The notes: generated from the sequence alone by a model not told the origin. A DNA stretch of 64,000 bases from Nitrospirota bacterium (GCA_021783515.1 JAJXTV010000015.1:29551-93550); one strand, 5' to 3'. Counted from the first letter of the stretch, positions 49,014 through 58,206 are shown. Numbers and translations: made by a program.

Positions 49014-51770
49014 ATGGCGAAGAAACCGTTGAAGAAGACCACAAAAAAAAGCGCGAAGAAATACGTCTATTTCTTTGGAAGCGGGAAGGCCGACGGCAAG
49101 TCCGAGATGAAGAACCTTCTTGGGGGCAAGGGGGCGAACCTGGCTGAAATGACAAACCTGGGGATCCCGGTGCCTCCGGGATTTACGATCACTACCGAAG
49201 TCTGCTCGCTGTATTACGCAAACAAGCGGAAATATCCGGCGGAGCTTAAAGGACAGGTGGAGACGGCCCTTGCAAAGGTCGAGAAAATCATGGGCAAGAA
49301 GTTCGGGGCCACCGAGGACCCGCTTCTCGTTTCGGTGCGTTCCGGGGCGCGCAGTTCGATGCCCGGCATGATGGAAACCGTCCTCAATGTCGGCCTTACC
49401 ACCAGGACGATCCCCGGCCTGATAAAGAAGACCAATAACGCACGCTTTGTCTATGACGCATACAGGCGGCTCCTTATGATGTACTCCGACGTCGTCATGG
49501 AAAAGGCTGCGGGAATCGAGCCCGCAGAAGGTGAGGCGATCCGTCAGAAGCTCGAGCATGCGATGGAACGCGTCAAAAAAGCAAAGGGCTGCGCGAACGA
49601 CACGGACCTGAGCGTAGACGACCTCAGAAAACTGTGCGACGAGTTTAAAGGCATCATCAAACAGACCCTGAAAAAGGAATTTCCGGACAATCCAATGGAA
49701 CAGCTCTGGGGAGGAATAGGGGCTGTCTTTCAGTCATGGATGGGGAAACGCGCCGTATCGTACCGGAAGATCGAAAAGATACCGGAGGAGTGGGGGACGG
49801 CGGTCAACGTCCAGTCGATGGTCTTCGGAAACACCGGTGACACGTCCGCCACCGGGGTTGCCTTTACGAGAAACCCGGCCACCGGAGAGAACATGTTCTT
49901 CGGAGAATGGCTTCCGAATGCCCAGGGGGAAGACGTTGTCGCCGGCATCAGGACGCCGAACCCGGTCAATGAGGCGGGCAAGACGGAAGACACGAAGCAT
50001 CTCCATTCCCTGGAAACCGTAATGCCCAAACTCTACAAGGAGCTTTTTGCGATTCAGAGGAAGCTCGAGAAGCACTACCAGGACATGCAGGACATCGAAT
50101 TCACGATCCAGGACGGCAGACTCTGGATGCTCCAGACAAGGGTGGGCAAGAGAAACGGCCAGGCCGCTATCAGGATGGCGGTCGAGATGGCGAAGCAGAA
50201 GATGATAACGAAGGAGACCGCCCTGCTGCGCGTCAAGCCTGATCAGCTCGACGAGCTGCTCCATCCCAGCGTGGACCCGTCTTCGGAAAAGAAGGCGATC
50301 GAGCTTGCCAAAGGGTTGCCGGCGGGGCCGGGCGGAGCTATCGGGAAGGTGGTATTTACCGCAGACGATGCCGAAGCGTGGGCGAAAAGGGGCGAGCGGG
50401 TCATCCTTGTCAGGAATGAGACCTCTCCGGAAGACGTTCACGGAATGCATGCGGCAGAAGCGATACTGACCGCAAAAGGCGGTATGACGAGTCATGCAGC
50501 TCTTGTGGCCAGAGGATGGGGTAAATGCTGCATCGTCGGCTGTTCTGTTCTTAATATCGATGTCCGGAAGAAGGAGTTGCACGTCAATGGAAGGGTCATC
50601 AGGGAGGGTGACTGGATCACCCTGAATGGGACGAAGGGTCGGGTGTACGAGGGAAAACTCGATCTGCTTCCGGCGGACCCGGACCACAATGCATGGTACA
50701 AAGAGCTCATGAAATGGGCCGATCTGTTCCGGACGCTGAAAGTCAGGACGAATGCGGATGCTCCCCATGACGCCTCGGTTGCGCGGAATTTCGGGGCCGA
50801 GGGGATAGGTCTCTGCCGGACCGAGCACATGTTTTTCGGGCCCGACAGGATCAAGGCCGTCAGGGAAATGATCCTCTCCGATACTGTCGAGGGAAGAAAG
50901 AAGGCGCTTGCCAAGCTTCTTCCCTTCCAAAAAAGCGATTTCCTCGGCATCTTCGAGGCGATGGCCGGACTCCCGGTCACGATTCGGCTTCTCGACCCGC
51001 CGCTTCATGAGTTTCTCCCCCATACAGACGACGAACTCAGGGAGCTTTCTCAGGACATGGGAGTGCCCTTCGAGCAGCTCAGGGCGAAGAACAAGTCGCT
51101 TCACGAGTTCAACCCGATGCTGGGGCACAGGGGCTGCCGGCTCGGAGTTACATATCCCGAAATATACGAGATGCAGGTGCAGGCGATTATGGAAGCGGCA
51201 TGCGAGCTCGCAAACCGGAAGCTCAAGGTGATGCCGGAGATCATGATCCCGTTGGTAGGTCATGTTAACGAACTGGCAAGGCTGAGGGAGGTAACGGTTG
51301 CCACCGCCGAAGCGGTGAAAAAAGAGTTCAAGGCTAGGGTGGCTTATACGGTAGGAACGATGATCGAATTGCCGCGGGCCTGCATAACTTCCGACGAGAT
51401 CGCGGCGGTCGCCGACTTTTACTCCTTCGGCACGAATGACCTCACCCAGACCGTCTACGGCCTTTCGAGGGACGACGCGGGCAGATTCCTGCCGGTTTAT
51501 GTCGAGAGCGGCGTTCTCAAGGATGACCCTTTTATTACGATTGATCAGGAAGGCGTCGGCGCCTTCATGAAGATCGCGGTAGAAAAAGGCAGAAAGGCCA
51601 AAAAAGGCCTGAAGATGGGGATCTGCGGTGAGCATGGAGGCGAGCCGAAGTCCGTCGAATTCTGTCACGCTATCGGGCTTGATTATGTGAGCTGCTCTCC
51701 GTACAGGGTTCCGATCGCGAGATTTGCGGCAGCCCAGGCAGCATTGAAGGGGAAGAAAAAGCGCAAATAG
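49014..51770 (+). CDS. ppdK: Pyruvate, phosphate dikinase
   Basis: PPDK interconverts pyruvate, ATP and phosphate with phosphoenolpyruvate, AMP and pyrophosphate, linking acetyl-CoA/pyruvate metabolism to gluconeogenesis. The 918-residue product has an N-terminal nucleotide-grasp domain (LLGGKGANLAEMTNLGIPVPPGF), the central swivelling domain with phospho-carrier H494 in GGMTSHAALVARGWGKCC, and the C-terminal PEP-binding barrel with GLCRTEHMFF and GICGEHGGEPKSVEF. A short lysine-rich extension (residues 2-17) precedes the usual start. ATG at 49014 follows GGGAGGGCG. The 224-base upstream gap is AT-rich with three CTATAA motifs (48956, 48965, 48990) but no clear -35. A terminator follows. Confidence 0.98.
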   Translation: MAKKPLKKTTKKSAKKYVYFFGSGKADGKSEMKNLLGGKGANLAEMTNLGIPVPPGFTITTEVCSLYYANKRKYPAELKGQVETALAKVEKIMGKKFGATEDPLLVSVRSGARSSMPGMMETVLNVGLTTRTIPGLIKKTNNARFVYDAYRRLLMMYSDVVMEKAAGIEPAEGEAIRQKLEHAMERVKKAKGCANDTDLSVDDLRKLCDEFKGIIKQTLKKEFPDNPMEQLWGGIGAVFQSWMGKRAVSYRKIEKIPEEWGTAVNVQSMVFGNTGDTSATGVAFTRNPATGENMFFGEWLPNAQGEDVVAGIRTPNPVNEAGKTEDTKHLHSLETVMPKLYKELFAIQRKLEKHYQDMQDIEFTIQDGRLWMLQTRVGKRNGQAAIRMAVEMAKQKMITKETALLRVKPDQLDELLHPSVDPSSEKKAIELAKGLPAGPGGAIGKVVFTADDAEAWAKRGERVILVRNETSPEDVHGMHAAEAILTAKGGMTSHAALVARGWGKCCIVGCSVLNIDVRKKELHVNGRVIREGDWITLNGTKGRVYEGKLDLLPADPDHNAWYKELMKWADLFRTLKVRTNADAPHDASVARNFGAEGIGLCRTEHMFFGPDRIKAVREMILSDTVEGRKKALAKLLPFQKSDFLGIFEAMAGLPVTIRLLDPPLHEFLPHTDDELRELSQDMGVPFEQLRAKNKSLHEFNPMLGHRGCRLGVTYPEIYEMQVQAIMEAACELANRKLKVMPEIMIPLVGHVNELARLREVTVATAEAVKKEFKARVAYTVGTMIELPRACITSDEIAAVADFYSFGTNDLTQTVYGLSRDDAGRFLPVYVESGVLKDDPFITIDQEGVGAFMKIAVEKGRKAKKGLKMGICGEHGGEPKSVEFCHAIGLDYVSCSPYRVPIARFAAAQAALKGKKKRK

Positions 51771-51799
51771 CCGTTAGATATATCACGCTCATCCGAATG

Positions 51800-51830
51800 A
51801 AGGAGGCGCGCGCTGCGCCTCCTTTTTTTA
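51800..51830 (+). terminator. Rho-independent terminator of ppdK
   Basis: AAGGAGGCGC (51800-51809) pairs perfectly with GCGCCTCCTT (51815-51824) around GCGCT, followed by a run of T to 51829. It lies 30 bases after the ppdK stop codon. Confidence 0.92.
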
Positions 51831-51865
51831 TCCCACCGTAATGACCTGATAATTATAACTTAAAG

Positions 51866-51893
51866 TTGACAAGCCTCCGCCAAATACTGTAAT
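51866..51893 (+). promoter_or_regulatory. Promoter of the degenerate GGDEF gene
   Basis: A perfect TTGACA (51866-51871), a 16-base spacer and TGTAAT (51888-51893), inside an AT-rich gap, 48 bases before the start codon. A TATAAT-like stretch follows at 51897-51902 but is too far from the -35. Confidence 0.6.
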
Positions 51894-51940
51894 TATATAT
51901 AATTTTTGAGCGTCAGACAGAGCAATAGGGGGGTTAGGTG

Positions 51941-52552
51941 ATGGGAATTACAGAGGCGAAGCATTATATACAGGAGTTGCACAAAAGGCAGGAAAACCCT
52001 TATCTATGGCCGGATTTTCTTACCGGTCTGCCCGATAAGGGCGCGATCATTAGGAACCTCGATACGGTATATCCCAATCTGGGCAGATACTCCATTGCCT
52101 ATGTGAGGATCGGGAACATTCACCCTTATTTGGTAAAGTACGGCCCTGACAGGCACGCCGATATCATACAGTGGGCTGCCGCTATTCTCAAGACTACCTG
52201 CGACAAGTGCAGCAAGTGTTTCGTCGGGACGATGAGCACACATGATTTCGTCATCACCTGCCAGACGAAGGGCATGGCCGGCCACCTGAAAGAGGCGGGC
52301 CGGATCTTCAGGAAAAAGATCGAAACGTTCTACAGCAAAGAAGATCTTGCCACTAAAACCACGCTCTCTTTTCATCGGGACGGGAAGAAAGTGAATATCG
52401 GGCTGATAGGCCTCAAGGCAGTGATAGCCGACGGAAGACTGGGGATAAAGAAGAGCCATCTTCTTCAGGAGATGGGCAAGGTCTGCGAGTCGATAGAGAC
52501 AAGCGACGAGGATATTGTGAAAATGAGCGGGCTCATCTCCTCAGAGGGGTGA
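51941..52552 (+). CDS. Degenerate GGDEF-like domain protein
   Basis: A 203-residue cytoplasmic protein. DFLTGLPDKGAIIRNLD near residue 23 matches the opening DxLTGLPN motif of GGDEF domains, and YSIAYVRIGNIHPYLVKYGPDRHADIIQWAAAIL fits the following strand and helix. Where the GGDEF active site should be there is CFVGTMSTHDFVI, so cyclase activity is not expected. A cysteine cluster CDKCSKC precedes this point. It may bind a nucleotide or a protein partner. ATG at 51941 (with AGGTG directly before; GTG one codon earlier) is driven by its own promoter. Family assignment is tentative. Confidence 0.6.
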   Translation: MGITEAKHYIQELHKRQENPYLWPDFLTGLPDKGAIIRNLDTVYPNLGRYSIAYVRIGNIHPYLVKYGPDRHADIIQWAAAILKTTCDKCSKCFVGTMSTHDFVITCQTKGMAGHLKEAGRIFRKKIETFYSKEDLATKTTLSFHRDGKKVNIGLIGLKAVIADGRLGIKKSHLLQEMGKVCESIETSDEDIVKMSGLISSEG

Positions 52553-52634
52553 TTACTTCCGCCGTGTCCGCGCGCTCCTGTGCCTCAGCCCCTTCGGGGT
52601 CACCGTCTCAATCCTCACAACCTTTCTTATTCGT

Positions 52635-53297
52635 ATGAAAGAATACTTCCGTCCTGCGATCGCTATCAGCTCGGGTGCCGTATCCGGATCGCCGGGCCGC
52701 GCGGAGTGCTACGAAGAATGCATTGTGCGGGCCGGGGGCGTTGCAAAATTCCTGCGGCCTGCTGAGTGGGCAGAATGCCGATCTGGGCTGTATGACGGGC
52801 TTCTCGTACCCGGCGGAAAGGATCTTGACCCTTGCCTGTACGGCGAACCATTGAGCCCGGCGACTGCCTTGGAAGACCCCGAAAGAACCCGCTTTGAATT
52901 TTCCCTGCTGCGTGCGATAATGGGGGAGAGGAAACCGGTGCTTGGCATATGTTACGGAATGCAGCTCATAAACGTGTTTCTTGACGGAAGCCTCTTTCAG
53001 GATATTCCGCCGATGACACGCGGCGGAATCGATCATCGAGCGGGCATACACTCTATTCACATAAGGGACAATCCTTACCTTAAGCAGGGAGAATACGAGG
53101 TCAACAGCAGCCACCACCAGGCGGTGCGCCGCATGGGGAAAGGGCTGAAGCCGTGGGCATATTCGGACGACGGCATTATAGAGGGGCTGTACTGCCAAGG
53201 ACATAGCTTCCTCGTCGGAGTGCAGTGGCATCCCGAGCGCATGAAGTCTTCCTTAACGGACGACCTTTTCAGGAGATTTATCGATGCCTGTCGGTAA
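52635..53297 (+). CDS. Class I glutamine amidotransferase, gamma-glutamyl-GABA hydrolase (peptidase C26) type
   Basis: A 220-residue class I amidotransferase-like hydrolase. It shows LLVPGGKDLDPCLYGE near residue 56, the nucleophile elbow PVLGICYGMQLINVF near 100, EVNSSHHQAVRRMG near 155 and VGVQWHPERM near 195, completing the Cys-His-Glu triad. PuuD-type enzymes cleave gamma-glutamyl amides in polyamine breakdown; no other polyamine gene is here, so the substrate is uncertain. ATG at 52635 lacks a strong ribosome site. Its end overlaps the AI-2E-type permease gene by 14 bases. Confidence 0.88.
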   Translation: MKEYFRPAIAISSGAVSGSPGRAECYEECIVRAGGVAKFLRPAEWAECRSGLYDGLLVPGGKDLDPCLYGEPLSPATALEDPERTRFEFSLLRAIMGERKPVLGICYGMQLINVFLDGSLFQDIPPMTRGGIDHRAGIHSIHIRDNPYLKQGEYEVNSSHHQAVRRMGKGLKPWAYSDDGIIEGLYCQGHSFLVGVQWHPERMKSSLTDDLFRRFIDACR

Positions 53298-54342
53298 AGA
53301 TAAGTTCTATCTCGTCATGGTACTGTTTCTGCTCGGGGTGCTGGGCTATCTGACGTATCAGATAATCTCTCCGTTTCTTATCCCTATTGCCTGGTCGATA
53401 GTTTTTTCAATCGTATTCTACCCGATCTATGCCTTCATGACCCGTCGCATCAGGATCAAGGCGGCGGCTTCCGTGATCACGATTATTCTCATGCTGATTG
53501 TAATCGTGGGCCCCTTTTCATACGTAACGATATCGCTCGTCAACGAAATGCAGGTCTTTGCGGAGAAGATCGCCGACACAGGCCTCGGCTCTGCGGGAGA
53601 TATCGTGGAAAAACTGGATTCATGGCCGTTTTTCGAAAAGATAAGGTCCTATCCGGGGCTGCAGAATATCCTCAGCGAGGAGGCGATCCTCGACAATATC
53701 AAAAAAGGCGGGAAGCTTTTGGTAGATAACCTGACGGTCAGGATCACGAATATCCTCGGTGCGGTAATCGATTTCGTAATCGTCATCTTTACGACTTTTT
53801 TTCTCCTGAAAGACGGCCCCGCCCTGTTGTCGAAGGCAAAGGACTTCCTGCCGTTCAATGAGGAGCAAAAGGAGAGGCTCGCGGGACAGGTCAAGGACAT
53901 GATCGTCTCCACCGTCTACGGAGGCGTTGCGGTGTCACTCCTGCAGGGAATCCTGGGAGGCATCGCCTATTCGGTTATCGGCATCGAGGCCCCCGTCATG
54001 TGGGGGATCGCCATGTCGATCATGTCGTTCGTTCCCCTTATCGGCACATTTGCCATTTGGGGCCCGACCACCGTGTATCTTATCGTCGCGGGGGGGTACA
54101 TGCAGGCGGGCGGACTCTTCCTGTTCGGCGTATTCGTCATCAGCATGGTCGACAATATCCTTAAGCCTCTCATCATCGGCAGCAGGACGAAGATGCCGAC
54201 GATCGTGATTTTGTTCAGTGTGCTGGGAGGCATCAAGTTTTTCGGCATGATAGGTCTCATCATGGGGCCGCTTATTACGGCCGTCTTCATTTCGGTCATG
54301 GACATCTTCAGAAATATCGAAGGAGGGGCTTCTCTTTCCTGA
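53284..54342 (+). CDS. AI-2E family transporter (PerM-like)
   Basis: A 352-residue inner-membrane protein with about eight helices: two pairs near the N-terminus (VMVLFLLGVLGYLTYQIISP; IKAAASVITIILMLIVIV), a soluble region (about 85-150), then FVIVIFTTFFLLKDGPALL, the re-entrant LLQGILGGIAYSVIGIEAP and the last helices with GPLITAVFISVMDIFRN. This is the AI-2E/PerM family; members export varied substrates and only some affect autoinducer 2. ATG at 53284 lies inside the end of the amidotransferase gene. Confidence 0.9.
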   Translation: MPVGKDKFYLVMVLFLLGVLGYLTYQIISPFLIPIAWSIVFSIVFYPIYAFMTRRIRIKAAASVITIILMLIVIVGPFSYVTISLVNEMQVFAEKIADTGLGSAGDIVEKLDSWPFFEKIRSYPGLQNILSEEAILDNIKKGGKLLVDNLTVRITNILGAVIDFVIVIFTTFFLLKDGPALLSKAKDFLPFNEEQKERLAGQVKDMIVSTVYGGVAVSLLQGILGGIAYSVIGIEAPVMWGIAMSIMSFVPLIGTFAIWGPTTVYLIVAGGYMQAGGLFLFGVFVISMVDNILKPLIIGSRTKMPTIVILFSVLGGIKFFGMIGLIMGPLITAVFISVMDIFRNIEGGASLS

Positions 54343-54377
54343 TGTCTCCGGAATGACCTCTGCCCTCGAATTTATAT

Positions 54378-54383
54378 TATAAT
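54378..54383 (+). promoter_or_regulatory. -10 box placed for a leaderless transcript of the peptide-binding protein
   Basis: A perfect TATAAT ends five bases before the GTG start codon at 54389, so a normal transcription start six or seven bases downstream would fall on or beside the start codon. A weak ATGACC -35 lies 19 bases upstream. No Shine-Dalgarno position exists between. Confidence 0.55.
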
Positions 54384-54388
54384 GAGGG

Positions 54389-55969
54389 GTGTCTGGCATT
54401 CTCAGGAATAGGGCGGGCAGATTCGGCGTCATCTGCGGGGTTTTCGCCGTTTTTCTCTTTATTCCGTCGTGCTCTTCACGAAACAGGATCGAGGGCTACC
54501 TCTACTATCGCCTGAACGCCGATCCGACGACGCTCGATCCGGCCCTTGTTACCGACGTGACGGGCGGCGGAATCACGGCCAAACTCTTCAACGGCCTCGT
54601 CAAACTTGATCCTCATCTGAATGTGGTCCCCGATATAGCTGAAAGGTGGGAGGCGCGAGAGGGAGGCAGATATTTTCTCTTTCACCTGAAGCGGGGAATT
54701 ACATTTGTGAACGGGCGGGAAGTGACGGCGCGGGACGTGCAGTATTCTTTTACGAGAATTCTCGATCCGAAGGGGAGATCCCCCAATTCATGGGTGCTCG
54801 AAAGAATTTCGGGCGCGCGGGAATTCATGAGCGGCGCGGCAAAAGAGGTAGCGGGAATAGAAGTCGTTGATCGCTATACAGTGAGGATCAGCCTTGCACG
54901 CCCATTCTCTCCCTTCCTGAATCTCCTGACGATGACTGCGGCGTATATCGTGCCCAAGGAGGCAGTGGAGCGGTGGGGCGCCGATTTTGGCGACCACCCA
55001 GTCGGGACAGGGCCCTTTGTGATGGGCCGGTGGGACCGAAACGGCGAGTTGGTGCTTGAAAGGAACGACCGGTATTTTGACGGCCGTGCCCGTGTCAGGG
55101 GGATCGTGTACCGGGTGATTCCGGAGGAACTCACGACAGTGACCGAGTTTGAGACGGGCAACCTCGATGTTCTGTCTATCCCCGCCTACGAATATTCACG
55201 CTACAGGAGATCTCCCGTTTGGAACGGCCTTATCTCCTCGGCAAAAGGCCTCAATACATATTATCTGGGCTTCAATTGTTCGAGGCCGCCGTTCAATGAT
55301 ATCAGGCTGAGACAGGCCGCTGCCTGCGCGATCGACAGGCGGAAGATCCTTGATACCTTTCTTGAGAGGCGCGGCCGGCTGGCGGAAGGCCCGGTGCCGG
55401 ACCTGCTGAGGAAATGGAGGATCTTCCATGGCTATCGTTATGACCCGGCAAAGGCCGGCAGGATCGTCAGGGAGGCAGGGGCGGTGAACAGGCGGATCTA
55501 TTTCTACGTCACGTCAGACCAGGAGGTGGTTGATATCGCCGAGATAATCCAGTCCTACCTGAAGAAGGCCGGTCTCGACGTGAGGATCAGACAGCTCGAG
55601 TGGAGCGCCTATAAGACGGCGCTGAACAGGGGCCAGGCAGACATGTTCTGGATAAGCTGGTGGGCCGACTATCCCGACCCGGAGAACTTTCTATTTCCTC
55701 TTTTTCATTCCTCGAACCACGGGGCAGGCGGAAACAGGGCCTGGTATACCAACAAGGAGGTGGACCGCCTGATCGAGGCGGGGCAAACCGAGACGAATGC
55801 AGTGGAACGGTTGCGCTATTACGGCGACGCGGAAAATATCATCGTACGCGACCTGCCGTTGGTCTGTTTCTGGCACCGCACCGACTATACGCTCCATCAG
55901 CCTTCCGTGAAGAACTACCGGATATATCCCGTTTACAGCATCGACAAAGGCATGGAAGTTTCCTTTTGA
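54389..55969 (+). CDS. Oligopeptide/dipeptide ABC transporter substrate-binding lipoprotein
   Basis: A 526-residue SBP_bac_5-family binding protein. The signal peptide RFGVICGVFAVFLFIPSC ends in a lipobox with the anchoring cysteine. The domain has YYRLNADPTTLDPALVTDVTGG near residue 33, VVPDIAERWEAREGGRYFLFHLK, HPVGTGPFVMGRWDRNGELV near 200 and FWISWWADYPDPENFLFPLFH near 415. It collects peptides or related solutes in the periplasm for the two permeases that follow. GTG at 54389 is the only in-frame start (a stop lies just before) and is probably at the mRNA 5' end. No ATPase gene is attached. Confidence 0.92.
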   Translation: MSGILRNRAGRFGVICGVFAVFLFIPSCSSRNRIEGYLYYRLNADPTTLDPALVTDVTGGGITAKLFNGLVKLDPHLNVVPDIAERWEAREGGRYFLFHLKRGITFVNGREVTARDVQYSFTRILDPKGRSPNSWVLERISGAREFMSGAAKEVAGIEVVDRYTVRISLARPFSPFLNLLTMTAAYIVPKEAVERWGADFGDHPVGTGPFVMGRWDRNGELVLERNDRYFDGRARVRGIVYRVIPEELTTVTEFETGNLDVLSIPAYEYSRYRRSPVWNGLISSAKGLNTYYLGFNCSRPPFNDIRLRQAAACAIDRRKILDTFLERRGRLAEGPVPDLLRKWRIFHGYRYDPAKAGRIVREAGAVNRRIYFYVTSDQEVVDIAEIIQSYLKKAGLDVRIRQLEWSAYKTALNRGQADMFWISWWADYPDPENFLFPLFHSSNHGAGGNRAWYTNKEVDRLIEAGQTETNAVERLRYYGDAENIIVRDLPLVCFWHRTDYTLHQPSVKNYRIYPVYSIDKGMEVSF

Positions 55970-56898
55970 AGGGTTTCATCCTCAGAAAGGTGCTGCTTCT
56001 TGTTCCGCTTCTCTTCGGAATAACTCTCACCACATTCGCCCTGACAAAGGCGCTTCCAGGAGACCCGGCCGTGAATATGGTCGGGGAGAGGAGCCGCCCT
56101 GAGATCATAGCAAAGATGCGAAAAGAGATCGGTGCGGATAAGGGGGTCGTGAGGCAGTATGCCGGGTATGTGTTGCTTCTTTTACAAGGGGAAATGGGGC
56201 GATCGTATTATACAAACAGAAACGTCCTTGACGACATCAGGATAAAGTTTCCGAATACGCTCAGGCTCGCGCTGGGGGCGATGGCAATGGCGATTCCCCC
56301 GGGCATGATTCTGGGTCTTTTCGCCGCCATGAGGAAGGGCGGCTGGGCCGACCGGACAATTTCGGTCTTCTCGATCTCACTCCTTAGTATACCGGTGTTC
56401 TGGTCCGGCCTTATGCTGATGCTGCTCTTCGGCCTCGTGCTGAAGCTGCTTCCGCCGTCCGGTACGGGGGGGCTCAGATATATGCTGCTCCCTGCCCTGA
56501 CGCTGTCGCTCCCGGCGCTCGGGACGATCGCGAGGGTGACGCGCGTCTCGGTCCTTGAGGTAGCTGATATGCCTTTCATCAGAACGGCGAGGGCAAAGGG
56601 CATCAGCGATTGCCGTGTCAACGGCATTCACGTCATGAAGAATGCATTGATACCTGTGGTGACAGTCATCGGCCTTGATTTCGCCAGCTATTTGAACGGG
56701 GCGGTCCTTACCGAAACGATATTCGGATGGGACGGCATCGGCAGGTTTATGATGGAAGGCATCATAAAGAGGGATTACCCGGTTATCATGGGCTGTATCA
56801 TCGTGGGGACGTCCCTTTTTGTATTCACCAACCTGGCGGTCGACATCCTGTATCATTATCTCGATCCGCGTATGAGGATCTATGAGACTGAGCGGTAA
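55966..56898 (+). CDS. Peptide ABC transporter permease, DppB/OppB type
   Basis: A 310-residue inner-membrane permease with six helices. It begins ILRKVLLLVPLLFGITLTTF, has the family LPGDPA and FPNTLRLALGAMAMAIPPGM segments, the EAA-type coupling loop around FIRTARAKGISDCRVNGIHVMKNALIP (about residues 195-222), and LTETIFGWDGIGRFM near the end. The start is TTG at 55966, overlapping the stop of the binding-protein gene, with GGAAG seven bases upstream. It overlaps the next permease gene by 17 bases. Confidence 0.93.
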   Translation: MKGFILRKVLLLVPLLFGITLTTFALTKALPGDPAVNMVGERSRPEIIAKMRKEIGADKGVVRQYAGYVLLLLQGEMGRSYYTNRNVLDDIRIKFPNTLRLALGAMAMAIPPGMILGLFAAMRKGGWADRTISVFSISLLSIPVFWSGLMLMLLFGLVLKLLPPSGTGGLRYMLLPALTLSLPALGTIARVTRVSVLEVADMPFIRTARAKGISDCRVNGIHVMKNALIPVVTVIGLDFASYLNGAVLTETIFGWDGIGRFMMEGIIKRDYPVIMGCIIVGTSLFVFTNLAVDILYHYLDPRMRIYETER

Positions 56899-57697
56899 GA
56901 TATCCGCCTGTTTCGTCGCATGTGTCTTCCTGGTTTCGATGCTCGCCCCCCTCGTGCTGCAGAGAGATCCAGACGCCATCGACCTCGACAGCCTGCGAAC
57001 GCCACCGTCCCTGCATCATCCGCTCGGAACGGACAATAAAGGCAGGGATATCATGGCGAGGGTGATCTACGGCGGGAGGATTTCGATCGGCGTTTCGGTG
57101 GTAGCCGGCCTCTTTTCTATGGGGATCGGGTTGTGCGTAGGACTCCTGGCGGGCTACGGAGGGGGGAAGGCAGACGCCGCCCTGATGGCGATTACCGATC
57201 TGGTGCTTTCATTCCCTTCGCTCCTTCTTGCGATCGGCGTTTCCGTGGTGTTTCCCCCGGGCATCTATACCGTAATGATTGCTCTTTCCTCGGTCGGATG
57301 GGCGTCATTCGCGAGATTGATACGGGGGCAGGTGCTGACCCTGAAGGAATCCCCCTGCATCGAGGCGGCACGGGCTGTCGGCTGCAGCAGCGGCAGGATA
57401 ATCGTCCTCCATCTCCTCCCGCAGTGCATCCCGATCGCGCTGGTAATGACCGGCCTGAAGCTGGGCGGATACATATTGACCGAGTCGGCGCTCAGCTTTC
57501 TCGGACTCGGAGCACAGCCTCCCACCGCAACCTGGGGTTCCATGATAAGCGCAAACAGGGCATATATCTATGCCGCCCCATGGATGGTGCTTTCGCCGGG
57601 TATCATGATCGCCCTCACCGCGCTCTGCTTCAATCTTCTCGGAGACGAGCTGCGCGATCGCTGCGGTATTGATCCGGAGGGTCGCGCGGCAGGATAA
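56882..57697 (+). CDS. Peptide ABC transporter permease, DppC/OppC type
   Basis: A 271-residue second permease subunit. It shows an N-terminal helix, LHHPLGTDNKGRDIMARVIYGGRISIGVSV near residues 42-70 as in DppC, the EAA loop CIEAARAVGCSSGRIIVLHLLPQC near 158-180 and TESALSFLGLGAQPPTATWGSMI near 200. ATG at 56882. Together with the TTG-started partner it forms the channel. The usual OppD and OppF ATPase genes do not follow; the next gene is on the other strand with no gap, so ATPases must be encoded elsewhere. Confidence 0.93.
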   Translation: MRLSGKISACFVACVFLVSMLAPLVLQRDPDAIDLDSLRTPPSLHHPLGTDNKGRDIMARVIYGGRISIGVSVVAGLFSMGIGLCVGLLAGYGGGKADAALMAITDLVLSFPSLLLAIGVSVVFPPGIYTVMIALSSVGWASFARLIRGQVLTLKESPCIEAARAVGCSSGRIIVLHLLPQCIPIALVMTGLKLGGYILTESALSFLGLGAQPPTATWGSMISANRAYIYAAPWMVLSPGIMIALTALCFNLLGDELRDRCGIDPEGRAAG

Positions 57698-58144
57698 TCA
57701 TCGAAGCCTTAGGCGGTGGAGGATAAGTCCTGCATACTTGTTCAGAAGGTGCTGCCTCGGCAGAAAGGGAAAGACCTGCTTCTTCCTTATGCCGAGATCT
57801 GCAAGAAGAGCCTTAATGGCCGGACTGTCTCCCGCTGAAAGGCCCTTCCTCAGAGCGGCAATCGCCTCATTCTTTCTTTTCGAGGTCAGATAAACCCTTC
57901 CCATGTTGAGATAGTGATCGGGATTTCCCGGGTCTTCTTCTATCGCACTTAAACAGAGGCGGAGGGCCTCCTCCGTCTGTCCCCGTTGCGCCGCAATGCA
58001 GTAACCCAGATAAGAACGGATCCTCGGGGTCTGTTCCGTGACATAGGCCTTTTCAAAACAGGCCAGGGCCCCGAGCGAATTTGCTTCAGCGAGGAGCCGC
58101 ACGCCCCTTTCGAAGAGGTCGTCGGCTGAAATCCTGTCGGTCAT
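57698..58144 (-). CDS. Tetratricopeptide-repeat protein
   Basis: A 148-residue protein made of about three TPR units: DLFERGVRLLAEANSLGALACFEKAY, IRSYLGYCIAAQRGQTEEALRLCLSAIEE and PDHYLNMGRVYLTSKRKNEAIAALRKGL, then a basic tail QHLLNKYAGLILHRLRLR. No signal peptide. TPR proteins mediate protein-protein contacts; the partner is unknown. ATG at 58144. It lies 62 bases downstream of the DtxR-type regulator and abuts the convergent permease gene. Confidence 0.85.
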   Translation of the reverse strand: MTDRISADDLFERGVRLLAEANSLGALACFEKAYVTEQTPRIRSYLGYCIAAQRGQTEEALRLCLSAIEEDPGNPDHYLNMGRVYLTSKRKNEAIAALRKGLSAGDSPAIKALLADLGIRKKQVFPFLPRQHLLNKYAGLILHRLRLR

Positions 58145-58206
58145 TTCTTATTAAGATACAGGAAGATCTGTTTCAATACAAGGGAAAACCGGGCAGGGGA
58201 GGGCGG

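Noticed and set aside
49734..51668. 644-codon minus-strand frame opposite ppdK.
   Set aside because: ppdK is certain and the antisense frame has no domain; a result of high GC at third positions.
55660..55965. N-terminal extension of the OppB-type permease over the binding-protein gene.
   Set aside because: It overlaps the end of the binding protein in another frame; TTG at 55966 gives the normal N-terminus.
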